Below the pieces are notes generated by a model. That model was not told where the DNA came from. It saw nothing but the letters and a program-made list of their open reading frames with translations, and made no database searches. This document shows, piece after piece, positions 9,249-16,505 of a DNA stretch of 32,437 bases (within the stretch, counting starts at the first letter, position 1; each line of letters starts with the position of its first letter). A program made the position numbers and the translations under genes. Origin of the DNA: an uncultured Celeribacter sp. (lineage in GTDB: Bacteria > Pseudomonadota > Alphaproteobacteria > Rhodobacterales > Rhodobacteraceae); the NCBI GenBank assembly GCA_938008015.1, contig CALLMA010000045.1, positions 1 through 32,437 on the forward strand, given 5' to 3'.

Positions 9249-10369
9249 GAGAGTTCTCCCAAATTGCGGGTATTTTTGCGAAAGATTTTCGGCTTGCCGG
9301 CTTTCCACAGAAAAAGATAGGCCATGAAGATGCCGATAATGCTTGCCGCAAATTGGACGGGCCAGAATTGATGATTGTCTGACACAAATTCATTTGCTGT
9401 GTTGTCGATAAGCTGAACAACGATCAGCAAAATGATTGCAACGCCGATTTGCCTCCATAAGCCAAATCGTGAATATCCGCCGATCAGTAAGGCACTAAAG
9501 CCGATTAAGGCAATGGCAATGGAGAGCAGGGCCGCATTGATACGCGCCGCGATCTCGACGATAACGGCGCCACCCTCTGCGGTCTTCGTGCTTAATGATT
9601 TAATTAAAGTGAGGCTGTCTAAGTTTTGAATATTGCGTTGGGGCGCAAAGTTTTGAGGAACGAATGATTTAAGACTATAGGCGAAGCTATCAAATCGAGT
9701 GACGGAAAGCGTGTCTGTTGCATGCAAGTATTCTTGAGCCATACCATCAAACATGAGCAAAGTTGGTTCATTTTCGTTCTCAATAATAAAGGCGCGTGTC
9801 GCTGAAAAGCTACGGTCGACACCATTCACATCATTGCTTTCTAAGTATAAATCGAGCAATTCGCCCGCCTCGCTAATTTCACGAACGAAGAAGGTTATAT
9901 TTTTTGCGGGGTGTAAGAAATTGCCCTCATTGAGAAATTTTGCGGATATATTGCTGGCTAGGTTTTTTTGCCGCGTTTCAAATTCGTAAGTGGATAACGG
10001 CTCCAAAACATTTGTGATCAAGCCCAAAAAGAGCGCGACGATGCAGCTAAAGATCATATAGGGGCGTGCCAGTCTGAAAGGGGAATAACCAGCTGCTTGA
10101 ACGATCACCAATTCAGAGTCGGCGCTGAGGCGATTAGTGTTGTAAACAACAGCGATAAAGGTTGCGATTGGGATTACTCTTGAAAGAAGAGAGGGCAAAG
10201 ATAAGGCGCTCAGTTCAAAAAAGACAAGCGCAGATTGCCTATCTGAAAGCAGAAAATCAAGTAATTTTACCGCACTGTTGATCCAGAAAATAAGAGCTAA
10301 AATGAGAGCAAAAAAACCAAATAATGTCAGCTGCGATTGCAAAACATATTTGTCGAATTTTCCAATCAC
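9245..10369 (-). CDS. lptF: LPS export ABC transporter permease LptF
   Basis: LptF is the partner permease of LptG in the LptB2FG extractor. It has 374 residues from a GTG start at 10369 preceded by GAGGG. The N-terminus MIGKFDKYVLQSQLTLFGFF matches the family (a single cytoplasmic helix leading into the first membrane segment). It has three membrane helices, a central periplasmic domain and three further helices, with a basic cytoplasmic tail. It is the first gene of the minus-strand superoperon and divergent from pepA across about 200 bases. The ATPase LptB and the bridge proteins LptA/LptC are not in this window. Confidence 0.94.
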   Translation of the reverse strand: MIGKFDKYVLQSQLTLFGFFALILALIFWINSAVKLLDFLLSDRQSALVFFELSALSLPSLLSRVIPIATFIAVVYNTNRLSADSELVIVQAAGYSPFRLARPYMIFSCIVALFLGLITNVLEPLSTYEFETRQKNLASNISAKFLNEGNFLHPAKNITFFVREISEAGELLDLYLESNDVNGVDRSFSATRAFIIENENEPTLLMFDGMAQEYLHATDTLSVTRFDSFAYSLKSFVPQNFAPQRNIQNLDSLTLIKSLSTKTAEGGAVIVEIAARINAALLSIAIALIGFSALLIGGYSRFGLWRQIGVAIILLIVVQLIDNTANEFVSDNHQFWPVQFAASIIGIFMAYLFLWKAGKPKIFRKNTRNLGELS

Positions 10370-10568
10370 GCTGTGCCCTCAAAATATTACTGCGTTTTGT
10401 GGCCCATAGATAAGCTTGCGCCACATTTTTGCTAGATTTATCTGGTAAAACTAACACATGAAAGCAAAAATGCATTCTTTTTATGCCGTCGGCGTAATTC
10501 TCCCTATAGGCAGATATCAGAATATGTGTTAGCGGGATAAAGTTTTTGATATAAATAAGGATTTTACT

Positions 10569-12077
10569 ATGACCTCAACGCTACAATCGCATGTGCAAAC
10601 TCTTGATATTGATAGCATTGATACATTGGAAGGCTGTATTGCTGTTGTTGTTAATCCAGATGGAAAGCTTTCCCCTGCAGCACGCAGAGTAAATAAACTT
10701 ATGAAAGGCGGCTTGGCGCGTTTTCTCGAAAGTGACAAATTCACTGAATTGAAAGAAGGCGATGCGAAATCATTCTCTTTTCCAGCAGGGCTCGCGGTTG
10801 AAAACCTGTTTGTCATGAAATTGGGCAATCAAGCTTCAGCGGAATTGGCACGCAAGGCAGGCGCTTCCATTGGTGGCCACATACGGGAAGACAAAACACA
10901 TTTTTTCCCAGGCTCTTTAAAGCGTTTCGAAGAGGTCATTTTAGGCGCTCAATTAAAAGCGTATAAATTTGAAGACCATCTTTCCAAAAAACGCGAAGAG
11001 GTTGGCGAAATTATCGCTTATGTTGCTGAAGAAAAAGAGCATGCGTTGGATAATGTGAATGCCCTTTTAGAAGGTGTGTTTTTTACACGTGATTTGGTTT
11101 CAGAGCCTGCGAATGTTTTGACGACAACTGAATTTGCCAATCGCCTAAAAGATTTAGAGAGCCTTGGCTTAGAAGTTGAAGTGCTTGAAGAAGATAAACT
11201 CGAAGAACTTGGCATGCGCACTTTGCTTGCGGTCGGTCAAGGATCTGAAAGCCCTTCAAAAGTTGTGGTTATGAAGTGGAATGGCGGCAAAGAGGGCGAT
11301 GCTCCGCTCGCTCTCGTTGGTAAAGGCGTTGTTTTCGATACTGGTGGAATTTCGTTGAAGCCAGCCGCAGGCATGGAAGATATGACCATGGATATGGGCG
11401 GCGCTGGCGTTGTGTCTGGTGTGATGAAATCCTTGGCGCTTCGGAAGGTGCAGGCAAATATTGTAGGCCTCGTTGGGTTGGTCGAAAATATGCCTGATGG
11501 CAAAGCAACGCGCCCTGGCGATATTGTTAAGTCTATGAAGGGTGATACAGTCGAAATTATCAACACGGATGCGGAAGGGCGCTTGGTGCTCGCAGATGTT
11601 CTTTGGTATGCGCAAGAAGAATATAACCCATCTGGCATTATTGATCTTGCCACTTTGACGGGTGCTATTTTAATTGCCCTTGGTCATGAACATACTGGCG
11701 CCTTTTCAAATAATGATGATTTTTGTTCGAGCTTCATCAAAGCGGCGCAATCTGAAGGGGAGGGCGTATGGCGCTTGCCTCTCGGTGATGCATATGATGA
11801 GCTGCTTAAATCCGATAAAGCTGACATGAAAAATGTCGGCCCGCGTGTTGCGGGCTCGATCACAGCAGCACAGTTTTTGCAGCGTTTCATCAAGCAAGAT
11901 ATGCCTTGGATCCACCTTGATATTGCAGGAACAGCACAAACATCTTCGCCAACAACACTCGCGCCAAAAGGTGCAACAGGATGGGGTGTGCTCGCCTTGA
12001 ATACTTTTGTTGATCAGCAGATACAAAAAGCTTCTGAGGCAGCGGAAGCTGCTCAAGACGAACAGCCTCAAGAGTAA
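10569..12077 (+). CDS. pepA: leucyl (cytosol) aminopeptidase, M17 family
   Basis: This is a two-zinc exopeptidase that removes N-terminal residues from peptides in the cytoplasm. In some bacteria PepA also binds DNA. It has 502 residues. The family signature NTDAEGRL is at 332-339. The preceding metal/lysine site lies in VGKGVVFDTGGISLKP, and TMDMGGAG is also present. The N-terminal domain (about 1-170) is the variable alpha/beta domain of the family. The chosen ATG has TAAGGA upstream. holC begins 3 bases after the stop, so the two are almost certainly co-transcribed, as in many proteobacteria. Confidence 0.96.
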   Translation: MTSTLQSHVQTLDIDSIDTLEGCIAVVVNPDGKLSPAARRVNKLMKGGLARFLESDKFTELKEGDAKSFSFPAGLAVENLFVMKLGNQASAELARKAGASIGGHIREDKTHFFPGSLKRFEEVILGAQLKAYKFEDHLSKKREEVGEIIAYVAEEKEHALDNVNALLEGVFFTRDLVSEPANVLTTTEFANRLKDLESLGLEVEVLEEDKLEELGMRTLLAVGQGSESPSKVVVMKWNGGKEGDAPLALVGKGVVFDTGGISLKPAAGMEDMTMDMGGAGVVSGVMKSLALRKVQANIVGLVGLVENMPDGKATRPGDIVKSMKGDTVEIINTDAEGRLVLADVLWYAQEEYNPSGIIDLATLTGAILIALGHEHTGAFSNNDDFCSSFIKAAQSEGEGVWRLPLGDAYDELLKSDKADMKNVGPRVAGSITAAQFLQRFIKQDMPWIHLDIAGTAQTSSPTTLAPKGATGWGVLALNTFVDQQIQKASEAAEAAQDEQPQE

Positions 12078-12080
12078 TCG

Positions 12081-12551
12081 ATGGCCTCAGCCTACTTTTA
12101 TCATCTTACATATAGCTCCTTGGCGCAAACGATTGGTTTGCTTGCGCCAAAGGCCCTTTCTGCGGGTTGGCGTGTTGAAGTGAGAGGGCGGTTGAGTTCC
12201 ACTTTAAAGCAGCTTGATGACGCATTGTGGCAAAAAGATGATTTTTTGCCACATGCAATTTCTGGCGGAAAATTTGACGCAGACCAACCTATATTGCTCA
12301 CGGATAAGCCATCCGCTTCGGGCTCGGAAAATAAGGCCGAATGCCTTATGGGGATCGAAGGGGTTGAAATCGCGTTAGAGGAGATTCCTCACTATAAGCG
12401 CGTATGCATTTTATTTGATGGTCATGATCCAGATGCCGTTTCGCTCGCACGCCAGCAGTGGAAAAATATCTCTTCCGCAGGAATACATGCGCAATATTGG
12501 GCGCAATCTGAAGGGACATGGGTGCAAAAAGCTTCAGCAAACGCTAAGTAA
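12081..12551 (+). CDS. holC: DNA polymerase III chi subunit
   Basis: Chi is the clamp-loader accessory subunit that links DNA polymerase III to single-strand binding protein. It has 156 residues. The start pattern MASAYFYHLTYSSL is followed by a segment about turning on and manipulating strands (AGWRVEVRGR, LDDALWQKDDFLPH), and the PILLTD motif typical of HolC is at about 72-77. It sits 3 bases after pepA, the classical position of holC. It converges with holB, another clamp-loader gene, with only 7 bases between their stop codons, so no terminator fits between them. Confidence 0.9.
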   Translation: MASAYFYHLTYSSLAQTIGLLAPKALSAGWRVEVRGRLSSTLKQLDDALWQKDDFLPHAISGGKFDADQPILLTDKPSASGSENKAECLMGIEGVEIALEEIPHYKRVCILFDGHDPDAVSLARQQWKNISSAGIHAQYWAQSEGTWVQKASANAK

Positions 12552-12558
12552 GGCCGTG

Positions 12559-13710
12559 TTAGTCGTATAGTCTCATTTTCTGAGCAGCTTTTTCGATCAT
12601 TAAGAAAATATCCAAAATGAGCGCGGAAGGATCAAGATTGACGGCGCGCGCATGCTCGGATTTTTCACTAATCATCTGGGCCAGCTGTGCCCAATCTTGG
12701 GCTGCATATTGATGCGGTGAGAGGGCGAAAAGTAGATCTAATTCACTGCTGCTAATGGGGGTTGTGGGCGCGCGCCCAATTCCTGTTTGGGCTAATCTTG
12801 AGATGAATAATAATATTAATTCTATCACGATGCCCAAGTGTTCTTGCTGTGCGGCACCTGCACAACTTTCAGCGATTTTGAGTGCGGCGGGGCGATTTAA
12901 TTTCCGATCAGCATTCATCACGCCTGCGATTTGCGTGTAAATATCAACCGCATCTGAGTTTGCATAACGAAGACTGTCGCCAATTGAGCCTTTTGAGAGC
13001 TCGTATAGCGCAGGGCTCCCTTCAACTGTCGTATTGGCCTCCAAAGCTTTTTCTAGCTCCTGTGCATTTAAGGGCTGGAGCTTTAGCGTGCGGCAGCGTG
13101 AGCGTATTGTTGGGAGTAAACGCGCGGGCTGGTGGCTGATGAGTAAAATAACGGCGTGTTTGGGCGGTTCTTCTAAAGTTTTTAAAAGAGCATTTGCCGC
13201 TGACATCGTCATATCATCGGCGGCATCAATGATCACGACGCGGCGGCCTCCCTCAGGGGCGGACATTTGGAAAAAGCTGTTGAGCTTTCGGATCTCTTCA
13301 ACGGAAATGCCGGCGCTGAATTTGTTCTTTTTCTGATCCCATGTGCGCCTGATGAGGCATAATCGAGGCTCTGAAAGCTGTGCGACGCGCCGAGATAGAG
13401 GAGAGTGCGGATCTATATCAAGCGTCGTGGCGATTTTTTGATCTGCTTCAAAATGGGCGGTGTTGCCGTTTGGAAGAATAGGCTTATGGAGCAAAAACTT
13501 TGCAATTTTCCAAGCTAATGTAGCCTTGCCAATGCCTTTTGGGCCATGAATGAGCCAAGCATGGTGTAGCCGTTGCGAATGATATGCATCTAAAAATAAG
13601 TCTTGGGCATGAGAATGTGAGATGAGCTCACTTGCTAAGCGCGGATGCACAGCGCCTTTGGCGCAATCTGATTCTGGGAGCGCATCCATTTGCCCTAAGT
13701 TATTTTTCAT
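12559..13710 (-). CDS. holB: DNA polymerase III delta' subunit
   Basis: Delta' is the stator subunit of the clamp loader that opens the sliding clamp together with delta. It has 383 residues. The P-loop-like GPKGIGKATL is at 56-65, and the usual Ser/Thr after Lys is replaced by Ala-Thr, as is common in delta'. A Walker-B-like stretch RVVIIDAADDMTMSAANALL is followed by KTLEEPP and then RSRCR, the sensor/SRC motif of clamp-loader AAA+ proteins. Its ATG overlaps the tmk stop (ATGA), so it is translated with tmk. The window therefore carries chi and delta' in convergent operons. Confidence 0.93.
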   Translation of the reverse strand: MKNNLGQMDALPESDCAKGAVHPRLASELISHSHAQDLFLDAYHSQRLHHAWLIHGPKGIGKATLAWKIAKFLLHKPILPNGNTAHFEADQKIATTLDIDPHSPLSRRVAQLSEPRLCLIRRTWDQKKNKFSAGISVEEIRKLNSFFQMSAPEGGRRVVIIDAADDMTMSAANALLKTLEEPPKHAVILLISHQPARLLPTIRSRCRTLKLQPLNAQELEKALEANTTVEGSPALYELSKGSIGDSLRYANSDAVDIYTQIAGVMNADRKLNRPAALKIAESCAGAAQQEHLGIVIELILLFISRLAQTGIGRAPTTPISSSELDLLFALSPHQYAAQDWAQLAQMISEKSEHARAVNLDPSALILDIFLMIEKAAQKMRLYD

Positions 13711-14330
13711 ACTGTGACTCTATTCTCAAGACGCGAAAGCACTTTATGCTGAACCTCACGAGAGACAATATCAATATCACGGTCGGCTTGAATGATCTCA
13801 AAGCGTTCAAACTTTTTTGCCAAGGCCAGAAAAGCTGCCCGGCATGCCTGTTGAAACTCTATTCCAAAGTCTTCAAATCGCTCTTCGGATGTGTGCCGCG
13901 ACTTCGCTCTCGCAAGGCTAACGCTGGGATCCATATCAAATAGAAGCGTCAGATCCGGTTCTATATTGATCATTTCATTATGTAGCCGATCCACTTTGTC
14001 GCGTAAGTCTCCGCGTGTGAGCCCTTGAAAGACGCGCGTGCTATCGGCAAAACGATCGCAAATGACAATCTGACCTTCTTTGAGGGCGGGTAATATTGTC
14101 TTCTCTAAATGGTCGCGGCGCGCGGCCGTAAACAGCAGCAATTCTGTTTCCGCAGACCAGCGATCAGGGTCGCCTTCCAACACAAGAGAACGAATCTCTT
14201 CGGCCCCTTTTGATCCTCCAGGCTCGCGCGTATGAATAACGCTATGGCCTTCTTTGCGAAGATTTTCGCATAAAAGGCGTGCTTGCGTCGATTTGCCTGA
14301 GCCATCAATGCCCTCAAAACTTATAAACAT
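13707..14330 (-). CDS. tmk: thymidylate kinase
   Basis: Tmk phosphorylates dTMP to dTDP for DNA synthesis. It has 207 residues. The P-loop EGIDGSGKST is at 6-15. The DRF/DRFADST motif (CDRFADSTRVFQG) and the TREPGG segment (about 35-40) contact nucleotide and substrate. The LID region contains ARAKSRHTSEERFE. The start has AAGG ten bases upstream, and this site overlaps the stop of the upstream D,D-carboxypeptidase gene. It overlaps holB by 4 bases. Confidence 0.96.
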   Translation of the reverse strand: MFISFEGIDGSGKSTQARLLCENLRKEGHSVIHTREPGGSKGAEEIRSLVLEGDPDRWSAETELLLFTAARRDHLEKTILPALKEGQIVICDRFADSTRVFQGLTRGDLRDKVDRLHNEMINIEPDLTLLFDMDPSVSLARAKSRHTSEERFEDFGIEFQQACRAAFLALAKKFERFEIIQADRDIDIVSREVQHKVLSRLENRVTV

Positions 14331-14339
14331 TGATTTGCC

Positions 14340-15530
14340 TTATTCCGGGGTCGGCTGATTGGTGATCTTTTCAAATAAAACCGTATATGCCGATTTCATC
14401 CGCGCGCTTATGCCCCCGCGCGCAACGTCACTTCCCGCAACGAGCGGGATTTTCTTTGTCGGAAGCCCTGTCGCCGTTATGACCAGCTCAGCAAGCTGAT
14501 CACCCTTTGCGATCGGCGCCTCAAAAGGCGCTTTCATGATGATATTTGCTTCGACGGGGCCGTTTTGTTCGCCTGATACGAGGAAATTGGCGTGAATCGG
14601 ACTCACCAGCGTGACATCACTTGATTCGCCCATCCAGATCGGAGCTGTGCCAAATTCCTGGCCGATTTTAGCGCCTGATTTTTGTGAGAACTGTCGAAAA
14701 GCCCAATTTGTAACACGTTCTGCTTCTTCTGCGCGTTCTTTTTCAGATGTAAGACCAGTTATAACAAATACAATCCGGCGATCGCCTTGTTTTGCTGATC
14801 CAACAAGCCCATATCCCGCTTCGGATGTGTGCCCTGTTTTCAGCCCATCTGCGCCAATGCCGAGTTTTAAGAGAGGATTTCTATTGAAGCGATTTTGCGG
14901 GGCTCTGTTGTCGAAAGGAAATTCGCGTTCTTGGAAATAGCCATAGTACTCTGGAAATTCATTAATCAGCCGAAGCGCTAAAAGCCCCAAGTCTTCCATG
15001 GACATTCTTTGATTCGGATGGGGCCAGCCTGAAGCATTGCCAAATGTCGAATTATTCATGCCGAGCGCTTTTGCGCGCTCTGTCATTTGGCGCGCAAAGT
15101 TTTCTTCTGTCCCTGCAAGTCCTTCAGCCACCGCAACACAAGCATCATTGCCAGAAAGCACAATAATGCCTCGAATGAGCTCTTCGACAGTAGGGCGGTC
15201 TGTTTCATCCAAGAACATTGTCGAGCCGCCCATGTTCTTCGCCTTCGTTGAGACTGAAAAGCGCGTGTCTAAGCTTATGCGACGATCTCGAAGTGCTTCG
15301 AAGAGCATATTTAAAGTCATGAGTTTGGACATGGAGGCGGGGGGCAGAGATTGACTTGCGTTTTTCTCTAATAAGATTGTCTGTGTTCCAACATCATAAA
15401 CCCAAGCCGCTTTCGCACGTGTTTCAAATGCGAAAATGGGGTGGGCAAAAGAGACGGTGATGAGGATAATGAGAAAAGCAAACAAACCTTTGGCTTGATG
15501 CTTTAAGAATCTATTGCTTTTCAATGCCAT
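14340..15530 (-). CDS. D-alanyl-D-alanine carboxypeptidase (low-molecular-weight PBP, S11 family)
   Basis: This is a periplasmic penicillin-binding protein that trims the terminal D-alanine from peptidoglycan pentapeptides. It has 396 residues. A signal peptide (about 1-34) ends at HPIFA. The three active-site motifs are intact: SMSK at 66-69 (nucleophile Ser66, Lys69), SGN at 126-128 and KTG at 231-233. A PBP5-type C-terminal beta domain (about 280-380) is followed by a short, possibly amphipathic tail suited to membrane attachment. This resembles DacD/DacF/DacC proteins, which I cannot tell apart by eye. ATG 15530 has AAGGAAA upstream. It heads the minus-strand operon with tmk and holB. Confidence 0.93.
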   Translation of the reverse strand: MALKSNRFLKHQAKGLFAFLIILITVSFAHPIFAFETRAKAAWVYDVGTQTILLEKNASQSLPPASMSKLMTLNMLFEALRDRRISLDTRFSVSTKAKNMGGSTMFLDETDRPTVEELIRGIIVLSGNDACVAVAEGLAGTEENFARQMTERAKALGMNNSTFGNASGWPHPNQRMSMEDLGLLALRLINEFPEYYGYFQEREFPFDNRAPQNRFNRNPLLKLGIGADGLKTGHTSEAGYGLVGSAKQGDRRIVFVITGLTSEKERAEEAERVTNWAFRQFSQKSGAKIGQEFGTAPIWMGESSDVTLVSPIHANFLVSGEQNGPVEANIIMKAPFEAPIAKGDQLAELVITATGLPTKKIPLVAGSDVARGGISARMKSAYTVLFEKITNQPTPE

Positions 15531-15756
15531 CGGCTTTCCTTGAGGCTAAGAGTTTCTTACTTTTAGCAGATATTTTGGTTTAATAAATCGGCTGGATATC
15601 ATTTATACGTATTAGGCGAAACTTTACCGCCGACAACAGGGCTCGAAAACCCCTAGAAGCGCGATATTGGCATGTAAGTAATTTTTTTTCAAAAAAAGTG
15701 CTTTTTGCTCTTTAAGAATCAAATTCATAGCTATATGTCATCACTCACCAAATGCG

Positions 15757-15845
15757 GAGGTTTGGCAGAGTGGTCGAATGCACCGGTCTTGAAAACCGAC
15801 GGGCGTGGAAGCGTCCCCAGGGTTCGAATCCCTGAGCCTCCGCCA
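15757..15845 (+). tRNA. tRNA-Ser (anticodon TGA)
   Basis: This is an 89-base cloverleaf with a long variable arm. The acceptor arm GGAGGTT pairs with AGCCTCC (one G-T pair), the anticodon loop is CTTGAAA giving TGA, and the T-loop is GGTTCGAATCC. The discriminator is G and CCA is encoded (15843-15845). No strong promoter hexamers stand out immediately upstream. Confidence 0.97.
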
Positions 15846-15890
15846 TTTTGGAATTTCACAAAATAGTTAGAAATTTCAAAATGGTTTTCT
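15843..15890 (+). terminator. terminator-like hairpin starting in the CCA end of tRNA-Ser
   Basis: CCATTTTGGAATTTC (15843-15857) pairs with GAAATTTCAAAATGG (15870-15884) over 15 positions, including one G-T wobble. The loop is 12 bases and TTTTCT follows. The stem is AT-rich, but its length and the T-run suggest the 3' end of the tRNA-Ser transcript. The left arm begins with the encoded CCA. Confidence 0.6.
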
Positions 15891-15933
15891 CCTATAAGTC
15901 ACATATTTATATCTTTCATCTGGTATCATTTTG

Positions 15934-15961
15934 TTGCCACATTTTTTAACCGTGGTACAAT
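15934..15961 (+). promoter_or_regulatory. orphan sigma70-like promoter
   Basis: TTGCCA (15934-15939), a 16-base spacer and TACAAT (15956-15961) match five of six consensus bases in each hexamer. No annotated gene begins downstream until tRNA-Asp, more than 350 bases away, and that gene has its own promoter. A transcript would begin near 15968. It could be an unannotated small RNA or a tiny ORF message. Confidence 0.4.
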
Positions 15962-16249
15962 CTGTGGTGCAACCGTGCTGATGTTTGTGTCTGCACGCGG
16001 TGGGATGTGCGTTTTGTTGATTTTGTTTTTGCTGTGACTGCGCTTTTGCATCCCTTTGCAAGCTGTGCATCTTGCAAAAATGTATCGCCGGATAGGGCGG
16101 CGCATTATGATCTTTATATTTTGTTACGAAAAATAATCACATCCTTTGAAAAGAATAAGAAAAAATGAGAATATGCTCGCCATAGAGACGGAAAATGACA
16201 ATATTTTCAAAAGTTTTTCCATAATCCTCAAAAAATTAAATTTTCGCGC

Positions 16250-16278
16250 TTGACGCCAGTGCGCACTCACAATAGAAA
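16250..16278 (+). promoter_or_regulatory. promoter of the tandem tRNA-Asp genes
   Basis: TTGACG (16250-16255), a 17-base spacer and TAGAAA (16273-16278) place the start site about 30 bases before the first tRNA-Asp. It is the best -35/-10 pair in this segment and fits a stable-RNA promoter. Confidence 0.55.
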
Positions 16279-16307
16279 CCACCTCACGTTCAGATATGAT
16301 CTGAATT

Positions 16308-16400
16308 GATAGCGAGCGGTTGTAGCTCAGTTGGTTAGAGTATCGGCCTGTCACGCCGAGGGTCGCGGGTTCGAGTCCCGTCAACCGCGCCATCGCTATC
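16308..16400 (+). repeat. inverted repeat clamping the first tRNA-Asp
   Basis: GATAGCGA directly abuts the first tRNA base (16308-16315), and its reverse complement TCGCTATC directly follows the CCA (16393-16400). One further pair (16307 with 16401) makes nine. The precursor can therefore extend the acceptor stem well beyond the mature tRNA. The second tRNA-Asp copy lacks this flank. Confidence 0.7.
16316..16392 (+). tRNA. tRNA-Asp (anticodon GTC), copy 1
   Basis: This is a 77-base cloverleaf. The acceptor GCGGTTG pairs with CAACCGC, the D-arm is AGCTCAGTTGGTTAGAG, the anticodon loop is CTGTCAC (GTC) and the T-loop is GGTTCGAGTCC. The discriminator is G and CCA is encoded. Confidence 0.98.
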
Positions 16401-16426
16401 ACATAGAGGCAAGTGCTTCAAAATGC

Positions 16427-16503
16427 GCGGTTGTAGCTCAGTTGGTTAGAGTATCGGCCTGTCACGCCGAGGGTCGCGGGTTCGAGTCCCGTCAACCGCG
16501 CCA
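16427..16503 (+). tRNA. tRNA-Asp (anticodon GTC), copy 2
   Basis: It is base-for-base identical to the first copy and separated from it by 34 bases, so both are probably cut from one precursor. The CCA is encoded, and a T-rich stretch (TTTTATTTCTT) follows at once and may serve as the transcript end. The stop codon of the methyltransferase gene on the other strand lies two bases beyond. Confidence 0.98.
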
Positions 16504-16505
16504 TT

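Larger units (their letters stand above)
15846..16315. other. 470-base non-coding stretch between tRNA-Ser and tRNA-Asp
   Basis: There is no recognisable gene here. In order it holds the tRNA-Ser terminator hairpin and a promoter-like pair (15934-15961). It then has an 18-codon hydrophobic open frame (15981-16037, no ribosome site), a perfect 8-bp hairpin (16055-16062 with 16071-16078) and a 5-bp GC hairpin (16086-16102) followed by a T-rich stretch. Next come an AT-rich segment and the tRNA-Asp promoter (16250-16278), then a small palindrome, TTCAGAT-ATG-ATCTGAA, at 16289-16305. A Cys/His-rich minus-strand frame at 15876-16070 has no ribosome site and I do not call it. Confidence 0.6.

Noticed and set aside
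9248-9308. Extended N-terminus for lptG
   Set aside because: It would read inside lptF. The ATG at 9248 overlaps the lptF stop, has a ribosome site and gives the normal LptG start.
12552-12558. Terminator between convergent holC and holB
   Set aside because: Only seven bases separate the stops, and no hairpin with a T-run is present.
15757-15890. Phage attachment site at the tRNA-Ser 3' end
   Set aside because: I found no second copy of the tRNA 3' end, no integrase and no island. The repeat there is inverted, not direct.
15876-16070. 64-codon Cys/His-rich frame on the minus strand between tRNA-Ser and tRNA-Asp
   Set aside because: It has no ribosome site, overlaps the terminator hairpin region of tRNA-Ser, and shows no family I recognise. 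I considered an integrase remnant next to the tRNA but saw no recombinase motif.
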